From Gemmata massiliana (GTDB lineage: Bacteria > Planctomycetota > Planctomycetia > Gemmatales > Gemmataceae): 64,000 nucleotides of DNA. Shown piece by piece: positions 44,757 to 51,712 of the stretch. A program made the translations under genes and the position numbers. Numbering within the stretch: the stretch's first letter is position 1; each line of letters opens with the position of its first letter. The notes beneath the pieces are model-generated. The model worked only from the letters and a program-made list of their open reading frames with translations, did no database searches and was not told the origin of the DNA. The stretch covers positions 7,151,738 through 7,215,737 of the forward strand of contig NZ_LR593886.1 in the NCBI RefSeq assembly GCF_901538265.1, written 5' to 3'.

Positions 44757-46355
44757 TCACTCCGTGCGCCGGGCCGGGAGCGGGTACTCCAGGATTTCCT
44801 GGAGCAGTTCCAGCTTGCTCGGGCGGGCGAGCAGCGGGACCAGGTTCGGCAGCGCGTAGTAGTCCCCGTTGAACTGGTAGGCGTCCACCGCGATCCCCGC
44901 CTTCTTGCACTCGTCCTCCAGTTGCGAGGTCGCCCCCGAAACCTTCACGAAGCAAACGGTCGGGTCCGCCTTCAGTTCCTCGCGGTACTTCTGCAGCGCC
45001 GGGACGAACCGCGGCTCCGCGTTCTCGCCCTCGTCCGTGACGATCACGATCTGCTCGACGAACTGCTTCTTCCGGCGCAGTTGGTCGATGCCCACCCCGA
45101 CCGAGGTGTTACCTCCGGCCGTGATGCCCGTGAGCGCCCGCTCCCACGCGGACAGTTCCGGCCCGGCCGATTCGACCGGGTACGCGATCGAGTCGAAGGC
45201 GTACACGAACAGCTCCTTGTCCGCGACCGCCGCCAACAGCGACCCGAGCCGCTTGCCGATCTCGATGGCTTGGCTCATCGAGCCGGACTTGTCGATCAGC
45301 AGCGCCGTCGGCCGCGCGATCCGCCCGCGCGCCTTGACCTGCGAGTCCGCGACCGCTTCGAGCTTCTGCCGGACCGCCGCGCTCACGGGGACCGACTCCA
45401 GCGCTTTCTCGGCCTTGAACGCGCTGACCCGAGTCGCCGTCTTCGCGGACTCCAGCTTCGACTCGATGAGCGCCTTCACGCCGGCGTCGTCGAACGCGCC
45501 GCGCTTCCGAAGCATCTCGAGGTTGTTGATGACCTCCTGCGGCGACATCCGGCCCACGAGCGCCGTCAACACCTTCGGGGTCGCCCCCTTCACCAGCCCG
45601 ATCGCCACCCGAAACGGGACGTTGTGGGCCGCGATGAGCTTGGCCTGCTCGTCCGCGGTCTCGGCCTTCGCCAGATCCTTCAGCCCCGCGAGCTTCGAGC
45701 CTTCCGGCGGGCGCTCGTCGAACAACACGGCCTGCGCACGCGGCCCCGGCTTGACGTGCAGAAGCGCGTAGAGCCGCTTCAGCGTCTTGCGCGCGGTGAT
45801 CGCGGTGGAATCGAACCAGTCGGCATCCGCCTCCCGCTCGCGCAGGTAGCGCACGACTTCCGTCTTCAGCGACCGCGGTACGTTCCGGAACAGCCCGAAG
45901 GTGTCCGTGAGCGTAACAGTTCCACCCTCTGCCATCTTCGGCTTGCCCGGCTTCTTGCCGCGCGCCGCCTTCCGGTCGACCTTCGGGCGGAACGCGGACG
46001 CCGGCACGTCGTCCGGCTTGCGGTCCACTTCGATCGCGACGTCTTCCTTGCGGCCGTGGATGAAGTCGATGACGCGGCCGACCTGGTACGGCGGCAGCTC
46101 GCGCAGCATCGCCAGACCGGTGTCGCGGTGCCCCGGGAAGTCGCTCAGCGCGAGCGTGACGATGAACATTTCCTTGTGGTCGCGCACGTCACCGTGGTCC
46201 GCGTACCACGCCGCGAGGCGCACGTAGAACCGCGGATCCTGCTTCACGAGCTCCGTGTGCAGCGGGTGAACCAAACCCAACCGCCGGTGTGGGCAGGTGA
46301 GGAGGCTGTTCAACATCGACAGCCGCAAATCCGCCTCGGTCTTCGTCATCGTCAT
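44757..46355 (-). CDS. rsr: Ro60 ortholog (TROVE domain plus von Willebrand A domain), Y RNA-binding protein
   Basis: 532 residues, the length of Deinococcus Rsr. Residues 1-340 are the HEAT-like TROVE ring (CPHRRLGLVHPLHTELVKQD, YADHGDVRDHKEMFIVTLAL, LRNVPRSLK-type FRNVPRSLKTEVVRYLRERE, AHNVPFRVAIGLVKGATPKV). Residues about 348-532 are a vWA domain with a complete MIDAS: DKSGS (355-359), T417 and D441 (VTDEGE). Ro60 proteins bind Y RNAs on the outer ring and 3' ends of misfolded RNAs through the hole; bacterial ones work with PNPase in RNA decay. The ATG at 46355 has a perfect AAGGAGG. Four tRNA-like RNA units lie directly upstream on the same strand. No RtcB or PNPase gene is in the window. 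Confidence 0.95.
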   Translation of the reverse strand: MTMTKTEADLRLSMLNSLLTCPHRRLGLVHPLHTELVKQDPRFYVRLAAWYADHGDVRDHKEMFIVTLALSDFPGHRDTGLAMLRELPPYQVGRVIDFIHGRKEDVAIEVDRKPDDVPASAFRPKVDRKAARGKKPGKPKMAEGGTVTLTDTFGLFRNVPRSLKTEVVRYLREREADADWFDSTAITARKTLKRLYALLHVKPGPRAQAVLFDERPPEGSKLAGLKDLAKAETADEQAKLIAAHNVPFRVAIGLVKGATPKVLTALVGRMSPQEVINNLEMLRKRGAFDDAGVKALIESKLESAKTATRVSAFKAEKALESVPVSAAVRQKLEAVADSQVKARGRIARPTALLIDKSGSMSQAIEIGKRLGSLLAAVADKELFVYAFDSIAYPVESAGPELSAWERALTGITAGGNTSVGVGIDQLRRKKQFVEQIVIVTDEGENAEPRFVPALQKYREELKADPTVCFVKVSGATSQLEDECKKAGIAVDAYQFNGDYYALPNLVPLLARPSKLELLQEILEYPLPARRTE

Positions 46356-46390
46356 GTGAGAGCCTCCTTCTAACTCGCTGCGTGCCAACG

Positions 46391-46413
46391 AAAACGGCCG
46401 CTGACGCGGCCGT
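46391..46413 (-). terminator. Terminator between the last tRNA-like RNA and rsr
   Basis: ACGGCCGC, TGAC loop, GCGGCCGT, then TTTTCG on the minus strand. It ends the fourth RNA unit 36 nt before the rsr start codon, so rsr expression needs read-through or a promoter in this small space. Confidence 0.85.
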
Positions 46414-46593
46414 AAGAGATCCACCCGTACAAGTTCCACCGGCGAGTCCCATAAGGGACACTTTGCTGCTCCTCGCAGAGCGGCTGCCATCGACCACTCG
46501 GCCACTCCACCGTTAGAGGTGGAGGTGGGATTCGAACCCACGAATCGGTTGCCCGATTGCCGGTTCAAGACCGGAAAAGTGTGTACGCCGTTT
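46414..46593 (-). ncRNA. Y RNA-like (YrlA-type) unit 4: permuted Ser-like tRNA mimic
   Basis: Read on the minus strand. 5' flank GCGTACACAC (46579-46588); CCGGTCTTGAACCGG, close to the anticodon arm of tRNA-Ser(UGA); variable arm AATCGGGCAACCGATT (46543-46558, GCAA tetraloop); T-arm GTGGGTTCGAATCCCAC (46525-46541); acceptor 3' strand CTCCACC (46518-46524); 6-nt linker TCTAAC; acceptor 5' strand GGTGGAG (46505-46511, all 7 bp pair); D-arm GCCGAGTGGTCGATGGC; an extra GTCCC/GGGAC hairpin; 3' flank GAACTTGTACGGGTGG (46421-46436). The two flanks pair (GCGTAC with GTACG). It stands directly ahead of rsr and ends at its own terminator. The order T-arm, acceptor, D-arm is inverted compared with a tRNA gene. 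Confidence 0.8.
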
Positions 46594-46598
46594 GAGAT

Positions 46599-46604
46599 CG
46601 GATA
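46599..46604 (-). promoter_or_regulatory. Possible -10 element of RNA unit 4
   Basis: TATCCG on the minus strand, 17 nt after TTTCGA and about 10 nt before the conserved start region of the unit. Equivalent TACCCC boxes precede units 3 and 2. Confidence 0.3.
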
Positions 46605-46630
46605 CGGGTTGGTTTCAGTAGTCGAAAAAT

Positions 46631-46774
46631 ATCATCCGTACAAGTTCGGGAAGCGGTTCAACTTTTTATTCAGTGCGTTTGCCATTTCGCCACATCGCCC
46701 GTGCCCGGGCGACGGCGGGACTCGAACCCGCATACGCTTTCGCGTGCTGAATCTGAGGGTTTGTACGCTTTCCT
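46631..46774 (-). ncRNA. Y RNA-like unit 3: permuted Leu-like tRNA mimic
   Basis: Minus strand. Start region GGAAAGCGTACAAAC (flank GCGTACAAAC, 46759-46768); CTCAGATTCAG as 3' side of an anticodon-like stem; variable arm ACGCGAAAGCGT (46734-46745, GAAA tetraloop); T-arm GCGGGTTCGAGTCCCGC (46715-46731); acceptor 3' strand CGTCGCC (46708-46714); 8-nt linker CGGGCACG; acceptor 5' strand GGCGATG (46693-46699; 7 pairs, one G-U); TGGCG...CGC D-arm of Leu type; CTGAA pairing with TTCAG; 3' flank GAACTTGTACGGATG (46633-46647), complementary to the 5' flank over CGTACAA. Same permuted order as the other units. Confidence 0.8.
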
Positions 46775-46777
46775 TGT

Positions 46778-46783
46778 GGGGTA
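46778..46783 (-). promoter_or_regulatory. Possible -10 element of RNA unit 3
   Basis: TACCCC on the minus strand within CCGTACCCCAC, a block also found before unit 2; TTGTGA lies 19 nt upstream as a weak -35. Conservation between units is the main support. Confidence 0.3.
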
Positions 46784-46811
46784 CGGATTGTCTCTGAAGT
46801 AATCACAAAAT

Positions 46812-46942
46812 AAGCCCGTACGAGTTCGTGAAGCGGTGAAAACTTGATCCGAAGCTCTACCAACTGAGCTACCTCACGCTTTTGAGGGCGTGGGGGCAGG
46901 AGTCGAACCTGCGACCGTCGGGTTAACTGTTTGTACGCTTCC
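46812..46942 (-). ncRNA. Y RNA-like unit 2: permuted class I tRNA mimic
   Basis: Minus strand. GGAAGCGTACAAAC start region (flank 46929-46938); GTTAACCCGA, resembling the 3' side of a tRNA-Asn(GUU) anticodon arm; short variable loop; T-arm GCAGGTTCGACTCCTGC (46896-46912); acceptor 3' strand CCCCACG (46889-46895); 10-nt linker CCCTCAAAAG; acceptor 5' strand CGTGAGG (46872-46878; six of seven pairs, one A-C mismatch); D-arm GCTCAGTTGGTAGAGC; TCGG pairing with CCGA; 3' flank GAACTCGTACGGGC (46814-46827). A GG in the D-loop and TTCGA in the T-loop preserve the tRNA elbow contacts. Confidence 0.8.
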
Positions 46943-46947
46943 ACAGT

Positions 46948-46953
46948 GGGGTA
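46948..46953 (-). promoter_or_regulatory. Possible -10 element of RNA unit 2
   Basis: TACCCC on the minus strand, 18 nt after TTGCAC, in the same position as before unit 3. Confidence 0.3.
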
Positions 46954-46989
46954 CGGGCTGTACCCGAATAAGTGCAAGTGAACGCCGCG

Positions 46990-47121
46990 AGCGCGCCGCA
47001 CGAGTTGTGCGAGCAATTGGCACTGAGCGCTCTACCACTGAGCTATCCGCCCATAAGTGGACGGAACAGGAGTCGAACCTGTGACCTCTCCCTGAGCAAG
47101 GGATTGTGTTTGTACGCTCGT
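46990..47121 (-). ncRNA. Y RNA-like unit 1: permuted class I tRNA mimic
   Basis: Minus strand, first of the array. Flank GAGCGTACAAACAC (47106-47119); TCCCTTGCTCAGGGA hairpin ahead of the variable loop; T-arm ACAGGTTCGACTCCTGT (47066-47082); acceptor 3' strand TCCGTCC (47059-47065); 6-nt linker ACTTAT; acceptor 5' strand GGGCGGA (47046-47052; seven pairs, one G-U); D-arm GCTCAGTGGTAGAGC (47029-47043); 3' flank CACAACTCGTGCGG (46996-47009), which pairs with CGTAC through one G-U. The unit upstream lacks the CCGTACCCCAC block seen before units 2 and 3, so its promoter may differ. Confidence 0.78.
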
Positions 47122-47785
47122 CGCGTTGGGTGCGACCCGCTCGTGGCGTTCGGAATAATGGACAGAGACCAGCAAACGAGGTTCGCGAAATTCTCGGCAC
47201 GAATCCGCGGGGCAATTCACATCGGCGCAGGCGTGCCAGCGCTGACCGTATTATTCCGCCAACACCACTTGTAATCTTTTGTTCACTAGAATATAATTTA
47301 GCAAGTGCCGCCGGGCTGGGGTCGACTTCTGGGCGAACGGCCGGTGAACCCGCTAATCGCCGTTACCGCACTTAGCGCGGGAAGTGATTGTGGCTCTCAC
47401 CAGCCGTTCGCTCGAACCGGCGAACACGATGTGGCAGGATGTTAACCGTTGTTAGCAAGTCACGAGACAGGCACAACCACCGAAGGTTTTGTAGCACATG
47501 CAGTTAGCGCGAATCGCGTCCGGTGAAGACGCGGGGGGCAAGTTGCGAGCGTTTGTTAGCGTGGGTTGCGCGTCGCGTGGATCGGCGGCGGGCGCTCGGA
47601 CGGGATCAAGCAGGAGGTGAAGTAGGCGCGCTTCGATTGGGTCTGGCGCGACGATCGCCGGTCCCGAGGGGTAAGGCGATGGTTCGCGATTCAGCAGGGG
47701 CACTTGCAGCTACAGTTTGAATGCTGGAACCGAACTCGTGCCCGTTTTGCTATCACGGTCTTCGGTAAGGTGCGTTCGCGTTCGA
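47122..47785. other. Gap upstream of the RNA array; no gene seen
   Basis: About 660 bp. Short open frames exist (for example around 47452-47703 minus) but have no ribosome-binding site or recognisable product. It should contain the promoter of RNA unit 1. I see no fifth T-arm or D-arm here. Confidence 0.5.
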
Positions 47786-48307
47786 TCACATTCCGGGGCG
47801 CCGGAATGTGACGCCGTCGGTACGGGTTCCCACGAGGTTGAACCAGCACGTCCCGCCCGGTCCCGCGTACACGAGTCGGGTCGAGGAGCCACCGGTCGGT
47901 GTGAGCAGGGAGACGTTGCTCCCGCGCACCACCGTCGGCAGCGACATCGGAGCCTTGATCCCCTTGCGGTGGAGCCGCGCGGTAATGTCCCCGGCGATCA
48001 CGTTGGCGATCTCCCCGACCAGGTCGCCCATGTCGGGACTATCGAACTCGATCTCGAACCCGGCGAACACCTTCGCGATCGTGACCGCGGACTCCTCCGG
48101 GAACGCCATCGCGAACGCCCACGGCGGATCGCCCATGAACGAAATGGTGCTCATGATGCCCGCGGCACCCAGGTCGTTCTCGTCCACGGTCCCGTTGGGG
48201 ACGTGGGTCATGTTGCACGAGGACTTGAAGAACGCGGCCGCCGATTCTTCAACGGCCTTGCTCACCACGGGCGGGAACACCATCGCGGCAGCGAGAGTCT
48301 CGGCCAT
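47786..48307 (-). CDS. cheX: CheX-like chemotaxis phosphatase
   Basis: 173 residues. CheC/CheX/FliY fold; the dephosphorylation helix with the ExxN pattern appears in DLVGEIANVIAGDITARLHR (E and N three apart), preceded by the alpha-beta segment MSTISFMGDPPWAFAMAFPE. One such helix is seen, as in CheX. It would remove phosphate from CheY-P. Starts with a good ATG; immediately downstream of the cheY gene on the same strand, but separated from it by a terminator hairpin. Confidence 0.85.
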   Translation of the reverse strand: MAETLAAAMVFPPVVSKAVEESAAAFFKSSCNMTHVPNGTVDENDLGAAGIMSTISFMGDPPWAFAMAFPEESAVTIAKVFAGFEIEFDSPDMGDLVGEIANVIAGDITARLHRKGIKAPMSLPTVVRGSNVSLLTPTGGSSTRLVYAGPGGTCWFNLVGTRTDGVTFRRPGM

Positions 48308-48336
48308 GTAATCGTCTCCGGGTGGGTTCTAATAAA

Positions 48337-48357
48337 GCGCGGCGCAGAGCGCCGCGC
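48337..48357 (-). terminator. Terminator after cheY
   Basis: GCGCGGCGC, 3-nt loop, GCGCCGCGC, then TTTATT on the minus strand; 13 nt past the cheY stop. Confidence 0.8.
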
Positions 48358-48369
48358 GGGGCCAATTAC

Positions 48370-48819
48370 TTAGCTGAACAGGCCACCGAAGAACCCGCCA
48401 CCCGATTGCTGCTCGGCCGGAGCCTTGGTCTTGAGCACCTTGTTCACGAGCTTCTCGAGCTTGACGCGCATGTCGTCCGGGGTGAACGGCTTGCAGATGA
48501 ACGAGTCGGCGCCGGCCTGGTTGAGGGCCTCTTCGATCTTCGCCATCGTCTGTTCGCTGGTCACCATGACCATCGGGATGTGGAACGCGGTGCCGCCGGC
48601 GCGGGCCTTCTTGACGAACTCGACGCCGTTCATGTTGGGCATGTTCCAGTCCACGAAGCACATGTCGAACTTCGTGGGGTCGAACTTGGCCAGGGCGTCG
48701 GCCCCGTCCGACGCTTCGGTGAACTCGAACGTGGCCAGCCGGGACTGTTTCAGCGCGTTCATCACCATGTTGCGCATGATCCGGGAGTCGTCCACCACCA
48801 GGGCGCGTAACGTCGACAT
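48370..48819 (-). CDS. cheY: CheY-like response regulator with a C-terminal Gly/Phe tail
   Basis: 149 residues. Single receiver domain: LVVDDSRIMRNMVMNALKQS (acidic pair DD), phosphorylation site in MCFVDWNMPNMNG, the conserved Thr/Ser at VMVTSEQ, and the lysine at FICKPFTPDDM. The final 15 residues (PAEQQSGGGFFGGLFS) are an extra flexible tail. GAGGAGA precedes the ATG at 48819. Lies within the chemotaxis block, so a motor- or signalling-level CheY is likely. Confidence 0.9.
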   Translation of the reverse strand: MSTLRALVVDDSRIMRNMVMNALKQSRLATFEFTEASDGADALAKFDPTKFDMCFVDWNMPNMNGVEFVKKARAGGTAFHIPMVMVTSEQTMAKIEEALNQAGADSFICKPFTPDDMRVKLEKLVNKVLKTKAPAEQQSGGGFFGGLFS

Positions 48820-49024
48820 GAGATTCTCCTCGTTGCGTGGGCTAGGGGTAAAACTTAAGGTGTTGTGTGAAGGGGCGGTGCGACAATGGGCACTCCGGAC
48901 CCTCCGTCTATCATCGAACAATTCGTCCGCTTTTTTGCTCCGGTTCCGGCTCGTGCGGAACCTCGTGTTCGGGCGACCGAACGGGCCGGGCGGGAGCGCG
49001 CCGGCCTGATTTTGTGGGGCGGCG

Positions 49025-50074
49025 TCAGCTAATCATCGCTGCGGCGCGGAGCAGGTGTTCCGGGATCCGATTGAGCGGGAGTACCTCGTCGGCCCCGCCC
49101 ATCGCGATGGCCTCTTTGGGCATCCCGAACACCACACATGTGGCCTCGTCTTGTGCGTGGGTGCGTGCCCCGGCCCGGCGCATGGCGACCAGACCGCGGG
49201 CGCCGTCGTCGCCCATCCCGGTCAGGATGGCCCCGGTCACGTTGGGACCGAGTTCGCGGGCACATGAATTAAATAGCACATCAACGGACGGGCGGTGGCG
49301 ATTTACCGGTTCTCCCGGGCGCACCCGGACCGTGGTCATGGCCCCGCTCCGGACCACCTCCAAGTGGAGCCCGCCCGGGGCAATCAGCGCGTGCCCGGGC
49401 ACGACCCGGTCCCCGTCCCGGGCCTCGGACACCCGGACCGCGCAGCTCCGGTCGAGCCGGGCCGCGAAGGACTTGGTGAACCCCTCGGGCATGTGGATCA
49501 CGGACACAATACCGGGCGCGTCCGCGGGCATCCCGCCGAGCACGCTCGCGATCGCCTCGCACCCGCCGGTCGAGGCCCCGATCGCGATCACCTTGTGCGT
49601 GGTCCGCAGCCCGCCCCCGCCCGCGGTGCGGACGGCCGGGTTCGCGGCGGCGCGCGGGGTTCCGGGGCGGACCCGTGCCCGGCTCGCCGCCTTCACCTTC
49701 GTGACCAGTTCGCCCGCCAGCGCGATGGTCTTGGTCGCGACGTCGAGCTTCGGCTTGGTGACGAAGTCCACCGCCCCCAGTTCGAGGGCGCGGAACGTGG
49801 TGTCGCAGTTGCGCTCGGTGAGCGACGACACCATCACGACCGGGATGGGCCGGTGCCCCATAATGCGCTCCAGGAACGTGAGGCCGTCCATGCGCGGCAT
49901 CTCGACGTCCAGGGTGAGCACGTCCGGGGAGACCTGCTTGATCTTGTCCCACGCGGCATACGGGTCACCGGCCGAGCCCACCACCTCGAGTTCGGGGTCG
50001 GAGCGCAGGATCTCGGTGATCAGTTGCCGCATGAGGGCCGAATCGTCGACCACGAGTACTTTTGTCTTTGCCAC
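49025..50074 (-). CDS. cheB: Protein-glutamate methylesterase/deamidase CheB
   Basis: 349 residues. Receiver domain (VLVVDDSALMRQLITEILRS, phospho-Asp in VLTLDVEMPRMDG, FVTKPKLD) joined by a linker to the methylesterase domain with catalytic Ser in IAIGASTGGCEAI, His in VIHMPEGFT and Asp in LTGMGDDGARGL. Removes methyl groups from MCP glutamates. Its start is 15 nt past the stop of the cheR-cheD fusion upstream, so the two are co-transcribed. Confidence 0.95.
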   Translation of the reverse strand: MAKTKVLVVDDSALMRQLITEILRSDPELEVVGSAGDPYAAWDKIKQVSPDVLTLDVEMPRMDGLTFLERIMGHRPIPVVMVSSLTERNCDTTFRALELGAVDFVTKPKLDVATKTIALAGELVTKVKAASRARVRPGTPRAAANPAVRTAGGGGLRTTHKVIAIGASTGGCEAIASVLGGMPADAPGIVSVIHMPEGFTKSFAARLDRSCAVRVSEARDGDRVVPGHALIAPGGLHLEVVRSGAMTTVRVRPGEPVNRHRPSVDVLFNSCARELGPNVTGAILTGMGDDGARGLVAMRRAGARTHAQDEATCVVFGMPKEAIAMGGADEVLPLNRIPEHLLRAAAMIS

Positions 50075-50089
50075 GGTGCCGCCTTGCTT

Positions 50090-51628
50090 TTAAAAGAGGG
50101 TGATCCCGTCGTCCGGCGGGGTCTCGACGCGCTGGTTGAGCTCGCGCCCGAACTTCGTTTCGCTCTCCGCCACTTGGCTCTGCTCGCGCCCGGCGAGGTG
50201 CTTGGCCATCGCCTGCCCGGTGTGCGGGCGGAACCGGACCAGGCGCCCGCGGTTGCCCCCGAGCGACTGCCCCATGACCGGGATGCCCTCGGCCTCTAGG
50301 TACTTGAGCACGAACTCGGCGTTGCGCGCCCCGACGTTCAAGTGCTCGGACGCCACGTCCAACACCTTGCCGCCCCCGAACACTTTCGCGCGGAGCCGGT
50401 TCCGGTCCCCGCCCTTCTTCATGATCGCCGTAACCAGCAGTTCCATTGCGTGCGCGCCGTACCGGGCGCTGGTGCCCTCGTCCGACGAGCCGGGGAGCGA
50501 GAAGTGGTTCATCCCGCCGACGCCCGTTTCCGGGTCGTAGAGGCACGCGGCCACGCACGAGCCGAGCAGCGTCTTGATGACGGCCGGCCCCCGCGTCGCT
50601 TGAACGTCGCCGAGAATGATGTTGTACTCGTCTTCCTTCCCCCCCGGGGCATGAGCAGCCGCGGTCGGCGCGCTCGGTGCGGGTGCCGGGGCCGCGGCTT
50701 CGGGCACGGAGCGCCCCACGGACCGAGGTAGCGTGCGCGCCGGTGGGGGGGTGTCGGTCGCCCCGCGCATCTTGTACACGGTGGACCCGAGCGGCGCGAA
50801 CGTGTCCGCGAGCCAGTGGATGTTCTCGGAGTGCCCTAGGAACAGGAACCCGTTCGGGTCGAGTTGCGCGGCGAACCGCGTCAGCAGTTTGTGCTGGGTG
50901 TCGCGGTCGAAGTAGATCACCACGTTCCGGCAGAAGATCACGTCGAACTGGGCTCGGATCGGCCACGGCTCCGCGATCAGATTGATCTGGCGAAACGTGA
51001 GCAGCTCGCGCAACTCGGGGCGGGCCGAGATCTTCCCGGCCTTCGCGCCGGTGCCCCGGAGGAAGTACTTGTGCAGGAGTGCGGGCGGGATGTCGCTGGC
51101 CCGGTCCAGGTCGTATACGCCGCGCTCCGCGTGCGCGAGGACCGAGGTATCGATGTCCGACGCGAGGATGCGCGCGTCCCACCCCTCGGAGACCGGGCAG
51201 TGCTCGCGCAGAGTCATCGCCAGCGTGTACGGCTCCTCACCCGTCGAACTCGCCGCGCACCAGAGCCGCAGGCGCTTGCGCCCGCTCGCGCGGAGCTGCG
51301 GGATCACCGTGTCGCGCAGGAAATCGAAGTGGTGCGGTTCGCGGAAGAAGTCAGTTTTGTTGGTGGTCAGGCAGTTGATGAACTCCTGGCGCTCGGTGGG
51401 CGGGTCGCCGTCCTGGACCTTTCGGAGGTAAGCCCCATACGAGTTCAGCCCGAAGTGCCGCAAGCGCTTCGCGAGTCGGGAACACGCCATGTCCCGCTTC
51501 CCGGTACTCAGAGAGATCCCCGTTTCGTCGTAGAGATACTGGCGGATCGCCGCGAACTCGTCCTCGCGCATCGCGGGTCCGTTCGGGGAACCTTCGGAGT
51601 CGTGTCGTTGGGCCACGGGCGTACTCAC
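50090..51628 (-). CDS. CheR-CheD fusion: MCP methyltransferase joined to receptor deamidase
   Basis: 512 residues. Residues about 20-290 are CheR: helical N-domain (FAAIRQYLYDETGISLSTGK), LTTNKTDFFREPHHFDFLRD, SAM site RLWCAASSTGEEPYTLAMTL, and FDVIFCRNVVIYFDRDTQHK. A Pro/Ala linker (about 295-330) leads to CheD (about 335-490) with its Cys-His dyad: LLGSCVAACLYDPETGVGGM then NHFSLPG, and VFGGGKVLDVASEHLNVGAR. Both enzymes modify the same receptor glutamate/glutamine sites. The usual genome has separate genes. Start is a GTG at 51628; an internal ATG at 51571 is an alternative. Confidence 0.93.
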   Translation of the reverse strand: MSTPVAQRHDSEGSPNGPAMREDEFAAIRQYLYDETGISLSTGKRDMACSRLAKRLRHFGLNSYGAYLRKVQDGDPPTERQEFINCLTTNKTDFFREPHHFDFLRDTVIPQLRASGRKRLRLWCAASSTGEEPYTLAMTLREHCPVSEGWDARILASDIDTSVLAHAERGVYDLDRASDIPPALLHKYFLRGTGAKAGKISARPELRELLTFRQINLIAEPWPIRAQFDVIFCRNVVIYFDRDTQHKLLTRFAAQLDPNGFLFLGHSENIHWLADTFAPLGSTVYKMRGATDTPPPARTLPRSVGRSVPEAAAPAPAPSAPTAAAHAPGGKEDEYNIILGDVQATRGPAVIKTLLGSCVAACLYDPETGVGGMNHFSLPGSSDEGTSARYGAHAMELLVTAIMKKGGDRNRLRAKVFGGGKVLDVASEHLNVGARNAEFVLKYLEAEGIPVMGQSLGGNRGRLVRFRPHTGQAMAKHLAGREQSQVAESETKFGRELNQRVETPPDDGITLF

Positions 51629-51712
51629 AATCGAAAGAGAAAATGAACAGTCTGTGCCACCAGATCCAACCGCGGGTGCCCCGAACGAGGACCGCGGTCA
51701 ATCGAACTGCAA

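Noticed and set aside
46519-46797. Open plus-strand frame with a product beginning MEVGFEPTNRLPDC
   Set aside because: It is the well-known kind of false ORF that arises antisense to tRNA T-arms (GFEP/GIRT patterns); it lies across the tRNA-like units and has no ribosome-binding site.
46505-47065. Ordinary tRNA genes interrupted by about 100-nt introns
   Set aside because: Acceptor 5' strands do not pair with the next downstream 3' halves (e.g. GGCGATG against CTCCACC), but do pair with the 3' half lying upstream in the same unit. The spacers are also too short for group I introns.
47452-47703. Minus-strand frame of about 83 codons
   Set aside because: No ribosome-binding site, no recognisable motif, composition like non-coding GC-rich DNA.
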